Of a DNA stretch of 64,000 bases, positions 56,302 to 64,000 are shown one piece after another. A model generated the notes under the pieces. It saw only the letters and a program-made list of their open reading frames with translations. It had not been told where the DNA came from and ran no database searches. Numbering within the stretch: the stretch's first letter is position 1; every line of letters starts with the position of its first letter. The DNA is taken from positions 24,549-88,548 of IMG/VR virus record IMGVR_UViG_3300043773_000921; one strand, 5' to 3'. Source of the DNA: a virus. The position numbers and the translations under genes are program-made.

Positions 56302-58044
56302 CTATATTTCTAATGATTGCTTACTTCGGTCCAATGCCTCTTGCACTGTTTTTAATAGCTGTTCTGTGGTGTAGTAACCCCTTCGCTGCATGTACTGGTC
56401 TGCAAATCTTTTTCGTTCACCAGATTCATCGCGTTCATTACCTATTTCAGTCCAAAATTGTTGCATCTGTTCGAACTGTTTGTATGATTTATCTTCATTA
56501 AATGCTTTACTATTTGCTTCTGCTTTTTGGAAGTCTGCAACCGCTTTATTGTAATCATCATCATTAGCATATTTTGATTTATCAGGAGCTACGCCACCGG
56601 GGTATAATCTTTGGAAGTTTTCATAATCATTTTTCTTTTGATAGTAGGATTTAGTAAATGTAGGATCCATTGCTATTCTTTGATAGTCACTATATCTTGG
56701 CGACATTTCACCATAATATTCTTTTAGTGCTCCAAACCTTTCGTCTTTGATTTTATCTGTAGACATTTGATCTAGTGTTTTAGTCCAATGTTGCGCCCAT
56801 GCAGATTTATATTCATCTGAATCCATTGCATCTTTATGCATTTGATATTGTAGCATTGCATTTTGAATGTCATTAGTAGATTGAATAGCAGCTTTATTTA
56901 CAGCATCTTGTTTACTAACAATATCTTTCATGTTTACATACTTTGCGTATGCACCGGCAGTATCACCAAGTCTTTGCAACTGAGCAGACACCATTTGGTC
57001 TTTGTATTGCTGTGCTTGTTGTTGTATCTGATAGTTAGTAGCAGTTTCTTGATTTAGCATTTGTGTTTGTTGCTGCTGCTCCTGCATAGATATCTGCTGA
57101 TTGATGCCTTGTATCTGTTGCTCGGCGCCAGCTTGTTGCATACCTACTTGCATTAGCCCTTGTTGAGTTCCGGATGTAACAGCTGCTAATCCTTTCATAA
57201 GGTCGCTTGCTTGAGATATATTTTCTCTTTGTAGTCTGTATGCCTGTGTCCCTTGGTCGCGCATTTGAGAGCGCATAGCATCGTATGGTTCCGGATTAAG
57301 TCTTTGCCTTTCGTAATGAGGTATTTTCATCTGCAAAGATGGTGGCTGTGGCTGTACCATATTATTGATAAGCGCAGTAGCATCAAGCATAGACTTGCCT
57401 AAATAGTATGCCTCTGGAGTGCCAAACTTGTTTTTAGGAGTTGTAGGATTTAATGGCGCAACATAAGACATATCTACATCGCCTTTTATGTTACTTTTGT
57501 CATCATATATTAATTCAAATCCTACATCATCTGTTGTATATGTTTTATTGTATGGGTTTTCTACAGTTATTTCAGGTTCTTCAGGTCTTTGAGCTCTAAT
57601 GTATTCTACTTCATCTTTATATGGTGAAATGTCTAAACTTACCTTAGGGCCTTCTGTATTAAGTCCAAAGTCTGGAAATACATTTTGGTCAAACTTTTTT
57701 TGAATAGGTAATCCTGTAAAAGGATCGTACTCTAACGGTTTTGGCCTAATTGATTCTATATCAGATTGATCAAATTCAAGTACATTGGTTATTTTTGGAT
57801 TTAATTTTGGTATATTTTGCAGTTTGTAACTTGATAACGGTATATCATCTTCAGTAACCATTTCAAATCCATCTTCGTATTGTGGCGGACCTCCGTATGG
57901 ATTTACATAAGGATTTTTTACACTACCTGGCAACATACTGCCTGGCATTCTTACATCAGCTTGTGGATTATGATAAGCGTAATCTGTTAGTCTTTTTTTT
58001 ACACTTTCTGGAAGATAAGAAAAAGGAAATGGAGGGTATGGCAT
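56302..58044 (-). CDS. Gln-rich internal virion-type protein
   Basis: A 580-residue protein starting MPYPPFPFSYLPESVKKRL. Proline-rich disordered N-terminal half (1-230), then a long helical, glutamine-rich segment (about 255-345, QQAGAEQQIQGINQQISMQE) and a charged C-terminus. Such helical Gln-rich proteins occur next to internal virion proteins in Bacteroidota phages. No catalytic motif. The gene lies 13 bases from the next one upstream and just before a terminator. Confidence 0.6.
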   Translation of the reverse strand: MPYPPFPFSYLPESVKKRLTDYAYHNPQADVRMPGSMLPGSVKNPYVNPYGGPPQYEDGFEMVTEDDIPLSSYKLQNIPKLNPKITNVLEFDQSDIESIRPKPLEYDPFTGLPIQKKFDQNVFPDFGLNTEGPKVSLDISPYKDEVEYIRAQRPEEPEITVENPYNKTYTTDDVGFELIYDDKSNIKGDVDMSYVAPLNPTTPKNKFGTPEAYYLGKSMLDATALINNMVQPQPPSLQMKIPHYERQRLNPEPYDAMRSQMRDQGTQAYRLQRENISQASDLMKGLAAVTSGTQQGLMQVGMQQAGAEQQIQGINQQISMQEQQQQTQMLNQETATNYQIQQQAQQYKDQMVSAQLQRLGDTAGAYAKYVNMKDIVSKQDAVNKAAIQSTNDIQNAMLQYQMHKDAMDSDEYKSAWAQHWTKTLDQMSTDKIKDERFGALKEYYGEMSPRYSDYQRIAMDPTFTKSYYQKKNDYENFQRLYPGGVAPDKSKYANDDDYNKAVADFQKAEANSKAFNEDKSYKQFEQMQQFWTEIGNERDESGERKRFADQYMQRRGYYTTEQLLKTVQEALDRSKQSLEI

Positions 58045-58057
58045 AGTTGTAATTATT

Positions 58058-60904
58058 TTATATGTTTGTTAATGTGTATGGTCTTCTATTTGTGTTTAAT
58101 TTCCAAGAAGCTGCATTGTGATCATACGCTGCATTGTTTACGTTTCCTATTTTGCTAAAAACAGAAGAACCTTTTGGTTTCATAAGTATTACATTATTAA
58201 ATACATAAGTTACATTTTTGTCTTTTAATGTACTTGCTAAGTGTTTAAAATGTTCTTTAGTTTCTTCTGGATTCATCAATAAATCTATACTATTCGCTGA
58301 TCTTAAATATACATTTTCTTTGTCATTTAAATCTTTTGATTTTAATATTTGATCTATTGGAGTGTTATATGTAACTGGAACTTCTGAATAATCTATATCG
58401 TAAGCTTGTTTATTTCTTTGATGCATTTTAAATGTTTTGACTTCAGATGGAATATCTGTGGCTATTACTTTTATATTTTTTTTCTTTATAGATTGATTGC
58501 TTGCAAGTTCTTTTACTGAAATGCCAGCTAATGATGGATTTGTATTTCCTAGTGCGGATCCAATATCAATTATTACAGAATTTGGTTCTGCGTAATCTGC
58601 AAAAAAAGATTCAGAGTCTGCGTTTCTTTTTACATCAGTTCTATTTGCTATGTCTTTTCCTCTACTCATAAACTTGCCATACCTTTGATTGTCTGATGTT
58701 TGTCGACTGATTATTTCATTTTCCGTTTCAGGTGTTTCAAAGTTAGAAGATAAAGGTTTTTCTTTTTTATTTGTATTTGTCTTTCTAAACATAGATGGAG
58801 ATTCTAAATATTTAAAACCTCCTTTTTCTTCTGCTTGTTTATTTATTACTTTTTGTCTTTCTGACAATGTTCCTTCAGTAGGTATTATAGTTTTGCCAAA
58901 TATAGCTTCTCCTTCTACAACTCCAAGACTATCTAATGCATGAAATCTATCTGGATTATTAGGATCTTGTAGGTAAATATCCATTAAATCTCTACCATAA
59001 GTCTGTCCAGGTTTTGGTATTACAATAGCTTTAGATGATGATGATAACAACTTATCTATAAACTGTAATGATGTATTTATAGATCCATCTTTTGTTTTTG
59101 TTTGTTCTTTTTCTACGGCATCAAAAAAAGACAATGAATTGTCTCTACCTGTTGCCCTAACGCCTTTCTTGCTTTTTGATATTCCAGATATAGGAAAGTA
59201 TGTATCTAAATCTTTTCTTCTTAAATCTTTAGCATTTATTTCTATGCCACCTTCTTTTATCAATGCAGACTTTGGCCAGCCACTTGTTTTTTGAGAGTAT
59301 TTTTCTGCAGAGTATTTTGCAGCCATACTTTTAACTTTAGGCTTAGTTTCTTCTGGTCTTAACACTGTTCCATAACCAACTGGTTTGTTTGTAGGTTTTT
59401 GACTAAATGGGTTAAAGAAATTATACATTTCATCAAGCTGTGACTTGCTTTCTGCTTTTTGTTCGTTTTTGTTTTGGTATTTTTCAATAAACTCTCCAGC
59501 ACCTTGTATAAAATTACCAAATGCATTTACGCCATAATTGATTCCGCTTTGCACACCAGAAACAACATCTGACATTGATGGAAAATTAAATGATTCTTTT
59601 TCCTTAGGAGTTGTACTTGTATTTGTATTTGATTCTGCACCAAAATGTTTTTTAACCCAGTTAGAACTAAAAGTATTAGAAGATTCATTAGGGTTAAGAC
59701 TTTGCGTTTCTGTTTCCTGATTTTCTATCGATGATTTACTTTTTTGATTTTTATCCCATTGCTTTTTATACTCAGCAAGCCACTTATCTTTAAAACCCTC
59801 TGGTCTTGTGTAATTTCCACTTGATTCGTAAGCACGCATAGCTTTAAGTGTATTATCTCCTATTATATCATCTTCAACAAGTAAATCCATTTTTGCATTG
59901 CCAGTAGATATATCTTTTCTAATCAACTCATTTAACTTTATTTGCTCTTGTTTTGCATAACCCCAATTTGGCAATGACTTGTCAACAGTTTTTTTCTGGA
60001 ATGATTTTACTATATCTTTATATCCAAGTTGCTCTGTTCCTTGTGAAACATTATCGGTTACTTGCATAGGGCTTTTATTAGAAATAACACTTGCATTATA
60101 AGTTGGTTCTGGTGCATTAATAGCACCTTTACCTAACTGTATTTCTGTATCAGAAGTCATTAAAGTATTATCTGCAACTCCACCAAATTGATATTTTTTA
60201 GTAGGTTTTATATTGTCATTATAAATATCTTGAGATGAATCAATTGTATTGCCAAATAAACCTAAGCCATCATACCATTTATTGTATACTGTTTTGGGTG
60301 GAGCTCCTTTAAAAGCTTTAGTAATTTTGCCTAATCTACCTATCAACGGCAATGCTCCTAATGGTTCAGTAAAATCATTATAATCTAACTTTCCATCTGT
60401 CCATGTTTCATAAACATCAGGCCAAGAAGTTATACCTGTTGGATCTATTGCTTCAGCTATATTCCATTCTAAACTATGATTATACGGAACTTTGTTTTTG
60501 ATAGCATTTACGTCATATTCTTTATCAGGTTTATTATCATTTTCATACATACGGTCTATTGCATACTGTGTGTCAATGACACACTCTCCTTTTGCATTTA
60601 ATATATAACCAGGAGGACAGACTGGTTTTGTTATGCCACCTGATTTATATTTGCTTACATCATTTTTTTTTTTGGACCATCCAGTTTTACCACCAAACGT
60701 GTATTTTCCGCCACCGCACTTCATACAAGAACTTATAGTACCACCAGACTTGTGCATCTTACCACCGCATTTCATACAAGCCATGCCACCTGACTTATAC
60801 GTTTCTCCACCATTTGCCATTTTTTTTGGCGACATATCACATCCACATTTTGCACAGGTTTTACCACCAGCTTTCATTTGGCAACCGCTTTTACATTTTG
60901 TCAT
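58058..60904 (-). CDS. Virion-type protein: Cys-rich knuckles with C-terminal methyltransferase-like domain
   Basis: A 948-residue protein from ATG 60904 (MTKCKSGCQMKAGG); the frame extends 20 residues further upstream without better evidence. The N-terminus (1-75) has four CxxxC/CxxC units (CAKCGC, CMKCGG twice) separated by KSGG repeats, so it likely forms zinc knuckles. The middle is a charged region with no recognised domain. The last ~220 residues resemble a class I SAM-dependent methyltransferase: VIIDIGSALGN (motif I), VIATDIP (acidic end of beta-2), then a YLRSANSIDLLM strand and TYVFNNVILMKP. Catalytic residues cannot be confirmed. It belongs to the late large-protein block. Confidence 0.6.
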   Translation of the reverse strand: MTKCKSGCQMKAGGKTCAKCGCDMSPKKMANGGETYKSGGMACMKCGGKMHKSGGTISSCMKCGGGKYTFGGKTGWSKKKNDVSKYKSGGITKPVCPPGYILNAKGECVIDTQYAIDRMYENDNKPDKEYDVNAIKNKVPYNHSLEWNIAEAIDPTGITSWPDVYETWTDGKLDYNDFTEPLGALPLIGRLGKITKAFKGAPPKTVYNKWYDGLGLFGNTIDSSQDIYNDNIKPTKKYQFGGVADNTLMTSDTEIQLGKGAINAPEPTYNASVISNKSPMQVTDNVSQGTEQLGYKDIVKSFQKKTVDKSLPNWGYAKQEQIKLNELIRKDISTGNAKMDLLVEDDIIGDNTLKAMRAYESSGNYTRPEGFKDKWLAEYKKQWDKNQKSKSSIENQETETQSLNPNESSNTFSSNWVKKHFGAESNTNTSTTPKEKESFNFPSMSDVVSGVQSGINYGVNAFGNFIQGAGEFIEKYQNKNEQKAESKSQLDEMYNFFNPFSQKPTNKPVGYGTVLRPEETKPKVKSMAAKYSAEKYSQKTSGWPKSALIKEGGIEINAKDLRRKDLDTYFPISGISKSKKGVRATGRDNSLSFFDAVEKEQTKTKDGSINTSLQFIDKLLSSSSKAIVIPKPGQTYGRDLMDIYLQDPNNPDRFHALDSLGVVEGEAIFGKTIIPTEGTLSERQKVINKQAEEKGGFKYLESPSMFRKTNTNKKEKPLSSNFETPETENEIISRQTSDNQRYGKFMSRGKDIANRTDVKRNADSESFFADYAEPNSVIIDIGSALGNTNPSLAGISVKELASNQSIKKKNIKVIATDIPSEVKTFKMHQRNKQAYDIDYSEVPVTYNTPIDQILKSKDLNDKENVYLRSANSIDLLMNPEETKEHFKHLASTLKDKNVTYVFNNVILMKPKGSSVFSKIGNVNNAAYDHNAASWKLNTNRRPYTLTNI

Positions 60905-60917
60905 GATTTTATATTTT

Positions 60918-63900
60918 TTATGCTGTATAATCTCTTCTACCACCTGATGAATAAGGCTCACCACGAAGATAAGCTTTTTCTGCGTTATCTAACATCTTCT
61001 CTTTGATTTTATTAAACTCTGGAAGTCCACTTGCGGCATCTAAGGCCTTATAATATTTCTTTGGAAATACTAGTGTGCCGGGTCTAAGATGTAGCTTTAC
61101 ACCGCCTTCTTCGTGCGTTGGAGCATCAGCAGGAATCTCTTTAAGTAAGTTACCTTTTGAGTCGTAAATGCGCTCGCTACGTTCTACTTCTACAGGTACC
61201 AAATCAGACTCACCGCCTTTTTTATATTTTCCCCAGTTTGTCATTAGTGGCGCTACTTTTTTATAATTTTCATTTGAAAAATATTCAGCATCACTTTCAG
61301 TTTCAAACTTCATAGATTCTAAATCAGATGGACTAGCATTTTCATTAAAATACAAACTTCCGTCTTTTTTTTGTTGTATGAATGGTACGGCATATTGACC
61401 CATAGATGACATAAAATGTGTTCCGGTTGCCCCAGCTGGAACTCCAACTTCTTCACCATATATTTTTTCATTACCGGTAAACATATATGGATTTACAAAT
61501 GGAGATGTTAACCTTTTTGCAGCAGCATTCCCAAACTCTGCATCAGTTGCTATTCTTGCTTTCATCATTCCATTCATAGCAGCTGTATAATCATCAGACA
61601 CTGGATTATAATCAGAAAACATATTTGTTGAAGCTTTAGGTAAGTTTACTTCTAACCCATATTGTCCTTTAGCGTAACTATTATCGTTACCGCATTTGTG
61701 GCATTTGTAAGGGTCACTACCTCCATCAGAAATATCCCACGACCAACCACAATCACAGTTTACTTTTTTATTTGATGATTTAACGTAGGTTCCAGAACGT
61801 GCTTGCAAATATGGGTTAATTACACCTCCAAACTTTTTATATTCCCATCTAACTCCTTGAAGAGCTCTCCATTCATCTTCTTTATCAGCTCTAGGAACAC
61901 CTCTTTTAAAATCATTTTGATTTTCAAAAAAATAATCTATCCATTCTTTCTTTTTATCTCCTTGAATGGCATTGAATGTTTTATCAATTAATGCTTTTTT
62001 TTCTGGAGTTGCTTCAATTAAATTAACTCTACCTTTTTTAAAATCATGAATATATCTTATTCTTCCTGGAGGTAAATGATTAGTAGAACTTTGCATTTTT
62101 CCTCCTTGTTCTTTTAATGTTTTTTTAACCGCTTGAACTACTTCTGCTCCAAGGCCAGTATCTGCAGATTCAAGTAGAGGTTTATTAGAATATGGAAAAT
62201 CTAAACCTTTATAAAGTATAGGTCCAACTTGTTCTTCTTTTTTTCCTTTAAAAATATCGGCTATTCCTTCTGTAAATGTTTTTTGTTTTGATTGTATTCC
62301 TGGCGATAATTCACTAAAACTTATATCACCCATTAAAGAATATGATCCATCTGCTTCTTTAATAAATATATCATATCTTCCACCAGCATACCCTTGTCTT
62401 CCACTAGCTTTTACATATATTTCATCATTTGTTTTTTTAATACCTAATCCTTCTTTAAGCATTTCATTTATTCTTTTTTCGGAATCAGTAAATGTCCAGT
62501 CCGTTTTTTTAGGAAAAAATTTCTTACCTAATGATTGATTAATATTAGTAACTACATTACCTATTGATGATAATGCATTGTTTATTCTTCCTTGTAAAGT
62601 AGTAGTAGTTAGTCCTCGTAATGTTTGTGGATTTATAGAGTTTATTATTTGACTATTAAAATTTTGTCCTGTTAAAGAACTAGGTATATTTATTGTTGTT
62701 GGAGGTGCTGCTAGTTGATTTGATAAGTTGTTAGGTACATTTTGTAATCCTTGAATATAATTTTGAAATTGGCCTGCATATTGATTATTTGTATTAGTTC
62801 CTACAGTTAAGTTATCAAAATCATTTACTGATAATAGTGATGGTCTATTTTGAAAATAACTTTGAACATTACTAAGTTGATCTGCTATTTCATTTTGAGT
62901 ATAACTAGAACCGGGTCTTAATAATGGCAAACGATTTTCCATTTCTTGTAATAACATACTAACATTATCAAGATATTTTTCATTAGCTACATTACCTACA
63001 TTTGGATTATTTAATGGTGCATATAATTTTCCTCTTTGTACAAATCTTCCGTATTCATCTGCATTAACTCCTTGTGGCACTACATTCAATATTGCATTTG
63101 CTTCAAGTTGATCATAAATAGAGTGATCAATAATACCTCTATTAAATAGATCAGCATGATAATTTCTAGATTCATTTATTTCTTGCAACGTTCTTCTATT
63201 AAAAGGAATAGTAACAGGAGGAGTAACTTGTGAATTTATTGGTAATACTGGTTCTGTAGGTATTCTTGGCCTAAAGTTTAATATATCTAAAATACTATTA
63301 GTTGATGCATTTTGATATTGTTCAGGAAGTTGATTTTTTGTTAATGATTTACTAGCATTATTGAAAAAACGCATTGGATTGTCTATTGCATTTGTTAATC
63401 CTGTTGCTTTTGGTGTGTTTTTAATAGCGTTAGTAGTATTCATTGCTTTTCCTAATGCAGCTATAGGCAATGTAGGAGTAAGAATATCACCAAGTAATGC
63501 ACCATAAGGATTTGTTACTCTGTCTATTCCAATTACATCAGTTAATGTTTTTTGTTGTTCTTTTACTAAATCACTGTTACCAGATAAGTTTAATGCTATT
63601 CGTGTAGGATCAGGTAATGCGCTTTGATAGTTCGCAGATTTTCCACTTAAATCTCTAAAAGATTCGTTAGCAAGTGCAAAAGGAGTATTAAATAGTTCTC
63701 CAGTAGAACTTAATATAAAAGAACCAACATCTCCAACTGCTTTGTTTGCTGTTTGCAATAATTGATTACCAGGCATAATATTATTATAATCTCCTTTAAA
63801 ACCAACTTTAGAAGGTTGTGTTTGACTGTGGCCAGAACCATATGTTTCTACAACTTGTGTAGGCATAGATGGACCCCATGAATAGCCACCTGTATTTGGT

Positions 63901-64000
63901 TGTTGAGTTGGTACTTGTTGATATTTCTTTAAAGTTTCTCCTGCAGTACCAAGAGCGTTTAATGCATTTGCTCCTTGCGATAATCCATAGTTTAAACCTT
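60918..64000 (-). CDS. Large virion-type protein with zinc ribbon, 5' partial
   Basis: At least 1,026 residues; the frame is open to the right edge, with GLNYGLSQGANALNALGT upstream of the first internal ATG (63866), so the true start lies outside the window. The first visible part is Asn, Gln, Pro and Leu-rich and probably disordered. About three quarters along, CDCGWSW...PYKCHKCGND forms a four-cysteine zinc ribbon (DNA about 61690-61765). The C-terminal part contains APTHEEGGVKLHLRPGTLVFP, a motif typical of large Bacteroidota phage virion proteins. The gene leads the block at the right edge. Confidence 0.65.
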   Translation of the reverse strand, partial: GLNYGLSQGANALNALGTAGETLKKYQQVPTQQPNTGGYSWGPSMPTQVVETYGSGHSQTQPSKVGFKGDYNNIMPGNQLLQTANKAVGDVGSFILSSTGELFNTPFALANESFRDLSGKSANYQSALPDPTRIALNLSGNSDLVKEQQKTLTDVIGIDRVTNPYGALLGDILTPTLPIAALGKAMNTTNAIKNTPKATGLTNAIDNPMRFFNNASKSLTKNQLPEQYQNASTNSILDILNFRPRIPTEPVLPINSQVTPPVTIPFNRRTLQEINESRNYHADLFNRGIIDHSIYDQLEANAILNVVPQGVNADEYGRFVQRGKLYAPLNNPNVGNVANEKYLDNVSMLLQEMENRLPLLRPGSSYTQNEIADQLSNVQSYFQNRPSLLSVNDFDNLTVGTNTNNQYAGQFQNYIQGLQNVPNNLSNQLAAPPTTINIPSSLTGQNFNSQIINSINPQTLRGLTTTTLQGRINNALSSIGNVVTNINQSLGKKFFPKKTDWTFTDSEKRINEMLKEGLGIKKTNDEIYVKASGRQGYAGGRYDIFIKEADGSYSLMGDISFSELSPGIQSKQKTFTEGIADIFKGKKEEQVGPILYKGLDFPYSNKPLLESADTGLGAEVVQAVKKTLKEQGGKMQSSTNHLPPGRIRYIHDFKKGRVNLIEATPEKKALIDKTFNAIQGDKKKEWIDYFFENQNDFKRGVPRADKEDEWRALQGVRWEYKKFGGVINPYLQARSGTYVKSSNKKVNCDCGWSWDISDGGSDPYKCHKCGNDNSYAKGQYGLEVNLPKASTNMFSDYNPVSDDYTAAMNGMMKARIATDAEFGNAAAKRLTSPFVNPYMFTGNEKIYGEEVGVPAGATGTHFMSSMGQYAVPFIQQKKDGSLYFNENASPSDLESMKFETESDAEYFSNENYKKVAPLMTNWGKYKKGGESDLVPVEVERSERIYDSKGNLLKEIPADAPTHEEGGVKLHLRPGTLVFPKKYYKALDAASGLPEFNKIKEKMLDNAEKAYLRGEPYSSGGRRDYTA

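Noticed and set aside
1-64000. tRNA genes and integrase or attachment sites
   Set aside because: I found no tRNA-like cloverleaf, integrase or transposase in the noncoding gaps or frames of this window.

Overview
This window reads as part of a large double-stranded DNA tailed phage of Bacteroidota, most likely related to the crAss-like phages and probably infecting a flavobacterium-type host. Four things point there. A giant virion-type gene carries the two-barrel RNA polymerase signature (GSDQDVDQF, a DxDxD catalytic triad). Tail and endolysin genes are present. Most starts have AT-rich leaders with no clear Shine-Dalgarno. Three proteins have signal peptides ending in the FAQ/FGQ/FSQ style common in flavobacteria. 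No capsid, portal, terminase or DNA polymerase gene is visible, so the genome continues beyond both edges.

Layout. (1) Positions 24-6679, minus strand: three adhesin or tail-fibre-like proteins plus other structural genes (24-3700). Upstream of them, behind a terminator, lies an operon with a RusA resolvase, two spanin-like membrane proteins and a class II aminoacyl-tRNA-synthetase-like core. (2) Positions 6680-6839: a divergent strand switch. (3) Positions 6840-26885, plus strand: about 40 small, tightly packed, often overlapping genes. Recognisable ones are a Gp157-family protein, a FlgJ-like glucosaminidase, an ERF annealing protein, an SSB-like protein, a large ParB-like protein, a RadC/JAB protein, a small HExxH metallopeptidase and a spore-photoproduct-lyase-like radical SAM protein. 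This strand also holds an exact parS-like palindrome (7340-7355), a hairpin-rich noncoding stretch (8168-8422) and several intrinsic terminators. (4) Positions 26892-64000, minus strand: a late virion block with an amidase endolysin, a tail collar/fibre protein, two structural proteins, a 7,497-residue giant protein, and four large internal-virion-type proteins. The last of these runs off the right edge.

Working together (inference): the plus strand looks like early and middle functions: recombination (ERF, SSB, Gp157), DNA repair (RadC, SPL-like), segregation or organisation (ParB with parS) and many host-takeover candidates. The minus strand looks late: virion structure, a polymerase and helicase probably packaged in the particle, adsorption proteins and lysis proteins. 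The giant protein fuses an SF1 helicase, two HExxH metallopeptidase-like domains and an RNA polymerase catalytic domain in one chain of 22.5 kb. With the ParB/parS pair, the SPL-like enzyme and the structured RNA candidate, it is the most unusual content here.
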